Shown here piece after piece: positions 1 through 16,910 of a stretch of 64,000 nt of DNA. The stretch's first letter is position 1, and each line of letters opens with the position of its first letter. The notes under the pieces were generated by a model. That model had not been told where the DNA came from and did not search any database. It worked only from the letters and a program-made list of their open reading frames with translations. Source of the DNA: Nymphaea colorata (taxonomy: Eukaryota; Streptophyta; Magnoliopsida; Nymphaeales; Nymphaeaceae); contig NC_045138.2 of assembly GCF_008831285.2 (NCBI RefSeq), positions 4,493,205 to 4,557,204 on the forward strand, given 5' to 3'. Made by a program: the position numbers and the translations under genes.

Positions 1-1499
1 AGAAAGTTGGCCGCCAAATAACGAAGTTTAGAGTCTTAAATTGTCGGCTCATGAACACACACACATATATATATATACACACATATGTGTGTCAAGTCCC
101 GGAAACAGGCATAAACCCCGAAGGCCGGGATAGTGGTCCTAAAGTTTTCTAGAGACAAAATCTCTCAGTCCGAATTAGACATATCAAACCGCCGGACATA
201 TGGACAACACCTAAAGACAGACAGGATTTATTAGCTTTGAAAATAAATTCCAAGCGAAAAAGTTTCCCAGCAGACTTGGGTCTTCCTTTAAAATAAAGAA
301 AGAAATCTTTGTCATCGTCGTTTGGTGGCACATTATTTTCTTCCCACCTTTGACTTCCCGTTCACGTTTGAATGGGAATCTTAGTCATCGACGTGAGCCT
401 CTCATTCACAAGCAAAGTCCTCATAGATATGATTGTGGGTCCCACTCATTTCTGGCAATATTTATTTGTTTGTTGAGTTTTTCTTTGAGAAAAGAAGGGG
501 CCTGAAGTTTCTGATTTTCCTGAAGCAGGTCCCACATTTTCTGGTAATCACCAAATGGCGGCTCTTTTTACTGGGGAACTGGCAAGCATCAAGGCCATGT
601 CAGCTTCAGACGCTTTTATTTTTTTTGTTTCATATCAAGTGAACATTTTTTCCATTTGTTATCTGAATCGGCAGGCTGTTTCTGATCAAAACTGTGCCAA
701 ATTCAGTGGCGGATTCAACAGTGTGTTTATTTACCGCGGATATGAGATCACCAAGGTCCTGGATTTTGAATCCGGGGATTCAAGATTACTTTTAGGTTGC
801 ATTTATTTACCACAAGTATAAGATCACCGAGAATCTCATATCCATTGGTAAGTATTGACCTGATCAATCATGGGGTCCATTTGATTCACACGAAGTTTTT
901 TGCATGGTAAAACTATCAATGTATGAAAGGAAGAAATTTTCGTGAAAAAAAGTCAGACCTAAACGTGGGATGTTTTTTCGAATTCAACGAAAAACGCATG
1001 GTAAAATTCTATGCATTTGATGCTGCGAGAGAAAACCACATAGTATTTTTCTTGTACATCAAACAGGGCCTTGAATTCTTAGTTAAACCCTTGCACTGAG
1101 TGGAGAGGGAAGGAACAATGAACATAAAGGGTCGGCATGTTATAATTGCGGGATCCCTTTTCAATGGGAATTAAATTGGCTCTAAGGTTCGAACTGAGTC
1201 GTGTTCGAGTTCTAATTCAGCAGTAACTAAACGAGTCAACCCGAGCAACTCCAGCTCGGCTAGTTTAGCAAAAGACTTGCTCAACTCATTGTTCTGCCCT
1301 ATTCTTGACAACACATTGATATGTGTCAGAGCCTGGGTAGGGAAGTGGTGCACCATCGACATCCTCGGTGTTGTGACCCACTTAGTAAGGTCTAGGAACA
1401 TATTGCTTATCGAAATCAAAATGAAAAAGCACAGTAATCTCGGCACTTTTACCTGACCAGCTACATTATGCCACTTGAAACAAACAGCATGAGACAATA

Positions 1500-2330
1500 T
1501 TAGCCCAATAATTGGTGCCAATAAATTCAAACAGGTTTGGTGGTAGACCGACCCTGGTGAAATAGTGTTTTTCCTGTGTATTTTAACCAAGTAGAAAAAG
1601 TGGATCTATCTTTCACAAACTTTCTTTACTCGGTTATAAATGTAGAAAGATAGTACACTGGTGAAACAAGACATTGATTTTTTGACGTATGCATTTAATG
1701 GCCAATAGTACTAACGCTATTCATGCAATGAAGTTTACAATTTTTATGTCGCCCATAGGGACAAAAATTATATTTAAAAAATATATTTTTGAAAAATAAA
1801 AAAATAATGTAGATGAAAATTTTAGAACGTTAGTAAAATATTCGAGAAATTGACACGCGACATTTTTTAATTGAATTAAATCTGATTGCTACCTATTTGA
1901 ATTAAAGATGCGACCTATCACACATTTGTGTCCGACCAGTTACACTATGTTTCTTAACTTAAAAGCATGCATACCTAAACATTATACCCAACAAATTCAA
2001 GGGGTTTGGTATGCGAACAGACATAGCTCAAATAGTGCTTTTCCAGTGTATTTTCATCAATGAAAAAATTTGGATCTTGCTTTGAGTAACTTTTTTTTAC
2101 TCGATTATGAATATAAGGAATAATGGAGAAAAAATACACTGATTTTTGAAAAATTAGTGAACTTGCTAATTCAAAAATTATCAAAGAGATGAATTTTGAA
2201 AAATACAGAAATAATATAATTAAAAAAAAGAAAAAATATTTAGCAAAATATTTTGAAAATGGACACATGACACTGCTTAATCGAATCAAATCTGTTTGCC
2301 ACCTATTGGATTTGAATCTGCTCGGTCTGA
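1500..2330. repeat. Diverged tandem duplication, unit about 410-475 bp
   Basis: Two successive blocks share ordered segments. AATAAATTCAAACAGG near 1521 matches ACAAATTCAAGGGGTT near 1989. A TAGTGTTTTTCCTGTGTAT stretch near 1562 matches TAGTGCTTTTCCAGTGTAT near 2032. An AATTAAATCTGATTGC stretch near 1873 matches AATCAAATCTGTTTGC near 2283. The order is kept and the spacing is 410-475 bp, so this is an old duplication with indels. Seen directly by eye; the exact borders are uncertain. Confidence 0.6.
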
Positions 2331-2760
2331 CAATATAGATTGTCCCAAGGGTTTTCTTGTATTGGCTCGTGTTAGTGGCTGGTCTCTAGTTCAAATCACA
2401 TTGGCCTCAGCACCTTGCTCACCAAGTCATATGGATATTAGTATCAAGATATTGGTATGGAATGACCATTTTAAAATTTATAGATACAAAGGTACAACCA
2501 GGTGTGTGTGTGTAAATTCCACAAAAAATATGCAAATTTTCATAAGAAATATGAAAAAAATCACAAGTATGCATAATTTCCAAAGTTCCACATAAAAAAC
2601 TGCAAATTATACAAAAAAAAAAGGACTTGCAAGAATCAAAAGTGTCATGTTCAACCACGTCTCTGCACCCATGTCGGCATGTCAACATTGGTATATAGTT
2701 TATATATATATATATATAAAGTATCCAAGACTTAAACTTCTTGTATTCCAAAAAAAGGAG

Positions 2761-2849
2761 TCAAGCGACTCTATATCTTATAAAAACAAAAAATTGTATC
2801 TTATCAAGCGACTCTATATCTTATAAAAACAAAAAATTGTATCTTATAA
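2761..2849. repeat. Perfect two-copy tandem repeat, period 43 bp
   Basis: The 43-bp unit starting TCAAGCGACTCTATATC at 2761 recurs at 2804, and a short partial third unit follows. The two copies are the same by eye, so the duplication is recent. No coding or regulatory role is visible. Confidence 0.9.
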
Positions 2850-3278
2850 AGACAAAGAATTGGGCGGGAACACACATTAAATTACGGGAAAAAGTTTAGC
2901 CCTAAGTTTGGGAAAAAAATATTCATGACATTAATTGCTCCAACTATGCAGTGAAGACTTTTAGTATGAGAAATTATTGCAGGGAGGGATGAGAAGGGGG
3001 AGGATCTTCGTCCTCTGTTTGGAACAAACATTGCGTTCCTATTAAATTGCAAAAGTTTCTGTTCAGAACAATAACTAATCGCTTGACTGCACTGTTCGGC
3101 ACGTGCCAAGGACAGAAACAAAAGTTTTTCCCCTCCCCTCTCGTGGGCTGCAAACGGATCGGGTATGGTTCACATAATGCTTGACAAAATAGATTGAAAT
3201 CTTTGTTTCACTTTTTGTGATAATGTTTTCCCCTTTAAAGATTTCAAATTAAAATTAGTTAAAATAGAATTGGGAGTA

Positions 3279-3945
3279 GAGATGTCAATGGATTGAATTT
3301 GAATCAGATATCTAACCAAATTACTTTCGATATAAAAAAAAAAAGAAAAAAAAACTTATATTTGATTAAGAACTCATATAAACTTCCGATTTTAGAAAAC
3401 GACACCTCCTGGATTTGGTTTCTGTTCTAAATAATATTCTTATCCTGATTTGAATTTTGATTTAGTTTAAAATAGACATTGTGTATACAACATCCATATA
3501 TTATGGAAGTTGGTCACTTAAAAAGACACATTTTTACTGACGCTCTATTCGAAGCATTTAGTGAAAGTCGAACATTCACTAACGCGATGCCTAAAATGTC
3601 AAAGTTGGTCAACATTAGCGAAGCAATATATGAAACGCATCAGTGAAGTGTTTCGTTTCTTCACAAGGACGACATCACTAACGTTCAGCAAGTGTCAGTA
3701 AACGTCCAAAGAAATTCCTTTGGCCTTAACGTCCCAAAGGGTCAATGAAATCTCTACTGACCATTTTCTTTTAATTTTACTGACGATTATTTAGCGTCAC
3801 TAAAACTTTTTTTTTTTTTTTTGGTGTGGATCTCTTTCGGAACTTCGGATCATATTTGGATCTTCGATTTAAAATTCAGATTAAGATACAGAATTAGACT
3901 TTTTTTCATTATAATTCAAACTCTGATTCTGAAAATGATTCGAAC
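3279..3945. mobile_element. Family A element, apparently interrupted copy
   Basis: The left end, GATGTCAATGGATTG followed by TTGAATCAGATATC, is the family A terminus. The text up to about 3495 keeps the internal family A wording (TTTAGTTTAAAATAGA). Family A-like text resumes at about 3830-3945. The 335 bp between is different and carries TTTTACTGACG facing CGTCACTAAAA near 3775-3805, which suggests a second element inserted in the first. The family assignment is by similarity to clearer copies in this window; the nesting is inference. Confidence 0.45.
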
Positions 3946-6807
3946 CTAACAAACGGCCCATCCTCTTGGAATTATCATGAGAGTGACCCTTCTAGAAGGG
4001 AGAATTGAAATAATTGAGTAACTGAAAAAGAGGGGACAGGATAAAAGGGGATGCATCTTCCAACACAGCGTCAGAAAATGAAGTGTGAAAATTTGACTCG
4101 GGCTTTTTTCTCCAGCTTCTAGAGAAGTTTTTGACAACTCACTCAGAAGGTGAGGCTAAAAAACTTTCAAAAAGCACTCAATATTTTTTCTTTTAATGTG
4201 ACAGAGTCTTGTTCACAAGTTGCCCCGTTTCATATTTAAGAAGCAGACACAACTGATTTTTTTTTTTAATTAATCTGTCTTTTACTATAATGAGATTCAA
4301 TTGCCAGGACTCTCACCTTAGCTGAATTTCTTGTCAATCAGTCATATGTATTAAAACAATTATGTTAAAATTATAATATAAGACTAAATAAAATACAAAA
4401 TGTGACAACGATATTTTGAAAATAATTAAAAGCTGATGCGTGGCACTCTTAAACACTCACACATTGCATTTAAATACATGACGGAGACGTAAAAACAAAA
4501 AAGATAGAGAGAGAGAGGGAGGGAGAGACGATAAAATAGAAATGCATAACAAAATTTAGGGACAAAAAGTTCTTTAAATACAAGAACAAAATAGAAGAAC
4601 GAAATATACAAGATAGCAGCACGATAAAATAAAATAAGAGGGGTGTGAAGAGAGTGGATAGATGAAGCAAGAAGCAACAGAGTCACCCAACAACAAACGA
4701 AAGATGGTGCCGTAGCCGAATAGCAAAGTGGATATTCCTTTGCACAAGGTGTGCCATAAAATCCAACAATGTGATGGTGCTCTTGAAGACCCTGTTGTTG
4801 AGAGAGAGAAAGAGAAATTATAATTAAAGCTCTCAATTATAGACAAAGTCATAACCGAACGCCTTTCTTGAGTGGGAAAGAAACTCATTCTTTTCCCCAA
4901 AAACTTGTACAGAAGATTATATCTTCGGGTCCTAACATTCTCCATTGGATCTTAAAACTCCTATAAGGTCAAGGGTCCTAACACAAGCAGTGTGTTAGGA
5001 TTCAAAAATGACAAAAATGTTTTAATTAAATGACGAAAACATCTTTCCTTTTCATTTTCAGGCCTTTAACTGATTCAAATCTGATCCATTTCGATTCACT
5101 AGTCTGAGATGTCCTTTTCTCGAGAGCAGAGATTTTTTTTGTGGTCGTAAGGCCCACACAAACATTTTTCACCCAAAAGATCTCCACTATCGTCCTTCAA
5201 ACAAGTCTTTCACATTCCTCGTCGGCTCGGTTGTCATTTTCAGGGTGAAAAAAGTGGTTTTTTTGTAGACATCCGATAAAATTGGAACGATACATGATAT
5301 AATGTCATATACTGAGGCTTGATTTGTCTTAATCTCTTTTCTTTTGATAACAATGCAGACAGCTCATGTAAGATGGTTGCAGATATGGATTCACCATTCA
5401 AATTATCTCTTTCCAAATTCTTCAGATCTCATTGAGAAGGACATAATGCTATGGATATCAACACAACCAAAATTTTTTCATGAGACAGACAAAATTAACG
5501 TTTCTAAATCTTGACTAGGGCCGAAATATCATTTTTCAAAATTTTTATATAAAACAAGTAAAATTGTTTAGAATTTACACGTAAATTTAAAAAAAAAATC
5601 TTGAAGTGGCGCCTATCTTTCCTCCACCCCTGGATCAAATAATCTAGAAACTAAAAATATTTCTATGGAAAGACTTGTCACCGTCACCAGAAAACGATTT
5701 TGCGGCAATGGGCGTTTGTCAATCCACAACAAACAGGTACCATCATCTTAAAACTGATCAAGAACTGAAAATGAACCAAGATGAATGAAAGACAGATGGC
5801 TCTCTAGCACCTAACAAGCATTTATTCTACATCATGTGTGCCTAAGATAGGTAAGGCTTTTCAACATGTCACTTGTCCAAAACAACATTTCTTTACTTTG
5901 CTAGTTCTCCTTCTAAATTATGCATATTAAAAGACATATGATATAAGAACAACATTATGTTTTTGGAATACATGCTTACAAGACACATGATTCAAAAAAC
6001 ACCATATGTTTACTAGGAAAATATAATATAATTCTTGACATTATTTCTAGACTCACTAATTAAACTCTATATACAATCATATAATGTTCCTTAAAACAAG
6101 AACTCTGTTGTCTTAAAACATATGTCACAATAATATGTGTTCCAAGAACATAATAATCTTCTTAACAAACATCGGTAAAAAAAAAAAAAAAAAAACGCGT
6201 TTGTCCCAACAGGTCACGAGGGTTTGCCGCGATGTTCCTTTCAAGAGCTTGTCCTTGTATCCTATCGTGGGGGTCCACGTGCTCAAGAACGGGAAGACAA
6301 GAGAGACAGATGGTGCCGTCCCGAACCGTTCCGAACATAAAAAATAGAAAGTTTTTTTGCACGTTAATCACCGAAATATTGTCATTTATATCAAAACAAG
6401 GCTTGCAAGAACACCACAAGCACACCATGCTTCTAACTTAACGAGAAAGAGTAAGGTGTCCGAATACTTATTTTTATTCATTTTATAAAAATCGCACTAT
6501 AAATACAAACGTGAAATGAAAAGACTTATTTTTATAGGCGATAATTTCCTTGCCGTTTTTTTATTTTTATTTTTCTTTTCTTTTGCATCTAGATTACTTC
6601 TCTGGCGGGCTTGCCACGACTGACGCCTTCATTTTCGTCGTTTGGCGTCGCGCATTGGGCCAGATTGGAAATTACGTGAACGCAAAGACACATAGAGATA
6701 GAGAGAGAGAGAGAGAGATGACTTTTTATTTACGCAACCTTTTAATTTAAATAAATGTAGACTTCCAAATGGGCGCCTGTCCTTATTGTATCTGGACAAA
6801 ATGCAGC

Positions 6808-7040
6808 CTCTGACTTGTTTGCATGTGGATAAGATTTTTCTGTTCTTGGCTAAATGGATATAACCACTTGAGTCTCTGACTTGTTTGCATTATGATAAGA
6901 TTTTCGTCTTTTTTTAATAGATAAACATGGCTAAAAGTTTAGATCTAGATGGATATTATAACCCCCTGAACTTGTTTGCATTTGAATAAGATTTTTTTTT
7001 TCTCTTTTTACATATAAAATATGGCTAGCAGATTAAATCT
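6808..7040. repeat. Three diverged tandem units
   Basis: CTGACTTGTTTGCAT plus a following ATAAGATTTT occurs near 6810, 6876 and 6965. Each is followed by a 'GGCTA..(A)GATCTAAATGGATA'-like stretch. Units are about 66 and 89 bp long. Old tandem array with no coding content. Confidence 0.6.
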
Positions 7041-7089
7041 AAATGGATACGTGGAGTGAGCGAATGGTGACTCTGACTTTTTAAAGTCA

Positions 7090-7136
7090 TTGACAAACAC
7101 GTCCCTTTCTTTTCTGGGGAGACTTTATCTCTGTAA
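7090..7136. repeat. Dispersed repeat, second copy at about 8715-8762
   Basis: TTGACAAACACGTCC, then a T-rich tract, then GGAGACTTTAT and a CTGTAAACTG/CTATGAACTG tail is shared with about 8715-8762. The two copies are 1.6 kb apart in the same orientation. The surrounding sequence does not match, so this is a short shared core of a repeat that I cannot name. Confidence 0.5.
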
Positions 7137-9542
7137 ACTGTCATTCAATGAGAGTTATTAGATCTATTCTGATGCATGATTAAGAAAAAAATAAAAGAGA
7201 AAAAATGTATGAATTAATACTACTTACAAAAAATACCACATTACATTTTCTTCTTATTTTTGAAACTATTTTTGTTTCAATTGTTCATGGCGATGGATCA
7301 ACCAATCCTTATGAGTGAACTTAGGTAACTTTCGATACCCAAGATCACCATTCAATTTTCTTATATATCTATGACAATAATTTTTTTTCCCCACTATTGA
7401 ATTCGATTTCAGTATGATTTTATTGTCATGTTTAGCTCATCAAGATAAACTTCTATTGTTATAAATTAATTTAAATCTTTCCATATCATCTTCATCTTAT
7501 CTTTAAAAAACATCATATTATCTCTAAAAAACTTAAATGGAAAGAGGAAGAGTCCTCACGCTTCTCTCTTATACCCATGAGACAATGCCTTCACTCTCTT
7601 CCCTTTTATATCCACAAAACAAAAATTGTCATTCTATTAAGATAAAAAGCTTATTTTTGCTAATATAGAAAACATTTTCCATTTAACACGAGGGGCATTT
7701 AGGTAATTTTAAAAAAATAGTTTGCGCTTCTAGAAGGGGGTTTCTGTTTAAACAATAGGGACAAAATTTTGAGTGCATAAAACAAAGGGCCATTTGATAA
7801 TTTCAGACGGAAATGCAGTGCTTCTGAAAATATATAAAAGTAATGGGTGCATATGGAAATATCCGTTGGTAGGGCAGTGACGTTGGTTCAATCCCTTCCA
7901 CAAAAGCAGGGTGGTTGAGAATTCCTCTCAATTTTTCTTTTTCTTTTTATTAAATAAATATTTGTTCTCGACTTGTGCCAGACATGAATGGGCTTTCACG
8001 TTTCCCAAATCTCCAAACTGGGCTCGTACAATTCCTACAATGACAAACATGTCCTCCTGCCTGTCTCGATCTTCTTGACCCAGTTGACAGACGACTAGGC
8101 TCCATTTAATGCGATCGTGTTGACTCAACCGAGTTAAACTTCGTCTCTCCTGTTGCCATCTCGAGTATTTGACCGATCGATATGAATAGACATCTAGAAA
8201 CCCCGGACCGGAGCATTTATTTCTTATATTATTATCTTTGTTCTTGCCTTGCACAAAACGTTTTGCCAACTTGCATTCAAAAAATGGAAAGCAGATCCAC
8301 AAAATCAGGTTTAAGATTCTTGATTTAAATTGATCAATCCTAATTCACCATTGTACAAGTGAATATGAATGCATAATTTCATAATGTGGCTCCAATGATA
8401 GATATTTGGTCGACTAAGAACCAATCTCCCAGCAGTTTTGCATTAGAAGTAAGGAAGTACAGCCAGTCTAAGTTTTGCATCGAAGACGGGCTCGACTTAG
8501 CCTTATGGAAGGCCAATCTTGGCTGAACCACGTCGACTTCGCAGTGCTCGACCAAGCTCGAGCCGGCGCGTGCACCATCTAAGTCCAAAAGTGAGCTGCA
8601 TGTTAAAAAGTGTGAGAAAGAATCAAAGTGCATTCAAACACTTAAATGGGTCCGGCCAAGGGCTCAAGAGTCAAGTCCCAGCCACCGGAAAAGACCATGC
8701 CACCCTAAATTTTGACAAACACGTCCTTTTTTTTTCTGGGAGACTTTATGTCTATGAACTGAAAACTAGTAAATTATCAAAAGAAGACAACAAAGCTGAG
8801 ATACACGGAGGGAGCTTTTAAAAGAAAAAATTACAAACATCTGCTTAAATTTTGTATATTTATAAATAACAACTTTACATTTGAAAACATTACAGATTAC
8901 TGTTTTATTTATTGAGGGATTCACCGGAAGGCATGAGATTGGGACAATACCCTGACACCTTTTTAACATCGTAATATGGTGCGTAACTTTATATTTTATT
9001 AAGGTTAGGTATTGGGTTGTTCCTTGTTATATATTATTTTATATTTTAAAAATATTTTTTTTTATTTTAAACGGGAGCTCGGATTTTATGAGTCGGATTA
9101 GGCGCGTAGTTACTAGTTGTAACCCATGCTTAGGCCGATATTTTATACAAAAAACGTGAAATTATATTTAGAAAGGCTACGTTATAATAAGAAAGACAAT
9201 TCATTCAAAAACTTAATTTTGTAAACCTTTAAAGTTAATTTCTCGATAATTTTACATCTCATATGCTTTTTTTTTTTTCCTTTCGCCTTTATAGTGACTT
9301 TTTTTCGTCGTCGCAAATATATGGCTTGCAAGAAACTCTCATATGAAAAATATTTTTATTACAAACAAAATAAATTTTGAAATATTTTTCGATATTTAAC
9401 GCCTTCTGCAAAACTTATTTTATAACTCAAATCGTTGGTTCTTAGAATTTCACAATCGTAGAGGCCTTGTTCTTTGTAAACGCATAAAAGTAAAAAAAAT
9501 CGGCGGTTTTCTACGAACGATTTTAGAGAAGGGAGCCAAAAA

Positions 9543-9592
9543 CACGTGTATGGCTGCCCCAAAAATCTATAAAACAGCATCAAGATCACGTG
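9543..9592 (+). promoter_or_regulatory. Core promoter of the aldehyde dehydrogenase gene: TATA box with two G-boxes
   Basis: TATAAAA lies at 9568-9574, about 160 bases before the chosen ATG at 9736, which would leave a 5' leader of roughly 130 bases. CACGTG occurs at 9543-9548 (in the context ACACGTGT, an ABRE-type core) and again at 9587-9592. G-box/ABRE cores near a TATA box are typical of abscisic-acid- and stress-responsive plant promoters, and several plant family 3 aldehyde dehydrogenases are known to be stress-induced. The sites are seen directly; the regulation is inference. Confidence 0.6.
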
Positions 9593-9735
9593 ATTGCAGA
9601 TTGAATTTGGTCTTCCTTCCGAAGAGCACTTCCTCCAGAGCTCGGTTGCGGCAGTTTTCTCTTTGTTGGGTTTTTGGTGTTTGTTGGTGCTTCTCTATTG
9701 GTGGCTCTGGTTTGTGACCACTTTCCTTCGGTTCT

Positions 9736-15252
<5,517 letters not shown>

Positions 15253-15639
15253 GAAGCCCTTCCAGCAGCTCTATAATTCTACACCGTCATGCTGCTTGCA
15301 TGGCTTTCATTATTTGTATGACAAAAATTGAAGGGACGTGCCAGTTCCTTTCAATTTCTTTTCTTATTCTTAATGCATAGTAAATATCTCGCCGGTCTCT
15401 GTCTTTGATGTATATGGCTCTTATACAAGTCACTATCATTATCATCTTCATCATCATCATCAAGCATTATCCTAATTACCTTCAATGGGCTCTATTGAAT
15501 CTTGTATCCTTCCTTTTTATCTAAAGCGTCATGGCCATGTTGACGGTGTTATGTTGATACTCCATGGCGTTAAACATGTAATCCAGAAAATGGCATCAAT
15601 GAGTTTTTTGCTTTCCCATCAAGTTAAATGGAACAAATA

Positions 15640-16210
15640 CATTGCATATTTGTATGTTTGCAAAGTCAGGCAGGGTATGAAGGAAAAAAAAGAAAAAAAG
15701 AAAAAAAAATCAAATCGCTCATAGTAGTCCTCCGAACGTGGCCAACACCAAAGTCGAGGTTAATCATTTTAGAAAAAATATTAAAAACAAACAATAGCAA
15801 GCATACCAAGAATATTAAAAACCTGGCTGTCACCAAAAGCATCACAAACTCATGGCGCTTGAATATTTAATTATTTGCCAACATCTAACAACTGGCTGAT
15901 TTCAACTCTTCGGCTTCTATGAATTCAAATATGATTCAATGAATATTTAACTCTGTCAACATGTAACAACTAGCTGATTTCAATTATTTGGCTTCTATGA
16001 AATCAAATATGATTTAGAATTTAATATTTACAATATTGACATCAAATAGAAATTAAATATATTGCACGTTCATATGTTTACAAAGTTTAGGCCATCCAGA
16101 AAAAGAAAAAAAAAAGCTTCACATGGCTCATTGTAGTCCTTCCGATGTTGCGAATGCCAAAGTCCAGTTAATCATTTTAGAAAAGATTATAAAAAAACCA
16201 ATCAGTATCA
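15640..16210. repeat. Tandem duplication downstream of ALDH, unit about 410 bp, with an inner 78-bp duplication
   Basis: A block with GTATGTTTGCAAAGT, an A/G-rich run, TCATAGTAGTCCT, CCAAAGTC and GTTAATCATTTTAGAAAA (about 15650-15780) recurs at about 16070-16190. Between the copies, CAACATCTAACAACTGGC at 15879 is repeated as CAACATGTAACAACTAGC at 15957, a 78-bp period. Both levels have diverged. Possibly a decayed repeat element; no coding signal is seen. Confidence 0.7.
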
Positions 16211-16490
16211 ACCGTACCAAATGAACCAGAATTGGCTTTCTTTAAATGATTTCACTTAAATGGTTTTACTTTTAAAAAGAAAAATGTTAAAAAACTGTTA
16301 TTATAAATTTATATGGAATCGGCAGAATCTACTGATTCTGGCGACATCCAGATAGATTTCAAAGCCTTGTATTAGCTCCTGGGCTATCTAGTTTCTTGAT
16401 ATTGGAAAGCATCTGGCAAATACATTTGTAATCAAAATCAATTTCAGTGTTTCCATTGTTCAAAAATGGATCAAAGATCTCTCAGAATTA

Positions 16491-16910
16491 GGTGTAAATA
16501 TATCTGGGTTGGATCTGATATCCAGCCCAATCATTCCAAAAAGATCGGACATAGGAAAAAGTTCAATGTCCAACTAATGAATCGGATCGGATTCAGCATT
16601 AATAAATAACATCGATTGGATTCAGAGATACAAATATCCGATCAAATTTTGGATCAGATTTAGTTTAAAATAAATATCTTAGATCCAATGCCATATGTTT
16701 TGAAAATTGGCCAGATTTGGTTCAAAATTCGGACTCAGATTCAGATGTAAGTGTAAAAATCAAATTCAGATTGGATTCAGATTGTGAGATGGGATTTCAG
16801 ATTTGGATATAACTTTTCTTCATTCATATTTAAATCTGAATATATAAATATCCGAAAAAATGCATATGGTTAAGTGCATATCCAATTCAGATCTGATCCA
16901 TTGACATCCT
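16491..16910. mobile_element. Family A small inverted-repeat element, flanked by TA
   Basis: About 420 bp between TA dinucleotides at 16489-16490 and 16911-16912. The right end, CCATTGACATCCT, is the inverted form of the family's usual left end. The interior repeats GGATTCAGAT-type words and the motif GATTTAGTTTAAAATAAAT found in other copies here. No coding capacity. The short length, inverted ends and TA target site point to a miniature transposon of Tc1/mariner-like type; the superfamily is inference. Confidence 0.65.

Larger units (their letters stand above)
1..9540. other. Gene-poor AT-rich region
   Basis: I see no open frame here with recognisable family motifs. Frames of up to about 140 codons occur (for example - strand 1590-1171 and 4836-4426), but they are low-complexity or overlap repeats and lack splice-linked partners. 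The stretch holds a CA/TA microsatellite near 57-90, diverged tandem duplications, a fragment of repeat family A near 3.3 kb, an A-run near 6178-6196, a GA repeat near 6702-6718 and a pair of dispersed repeats. These are listed separately where clear. The rest shows nothing that I can name. Confidence 0.6.

Noticed and set aside
1171-1590. 139-codon open frame on the - strand
   Set aside because: It overlaps the diverged tandem duplication, and the second copy (1975-2289 region) does not keep the frame. No family motif.
4426-4945. Overlapping - strand frames, including QQGLQEHHHIVGFYG, with a faint echo (QGLQEHHKHT) on the + strand near 6394-6425
   Set aside because: The reading is Ser/Leu/Phe-rich from a GA-rich + strand, and the shared peptide is too short. 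No splice-linked partner was found.
7861-7925. tRNA-like B-box word GGTTCAATCCC near 7886
   Set aside because: No cloverleaf could be made around it, and the A-box match upstream is weak. It may be an old SINE remnant, but I cannot support it.
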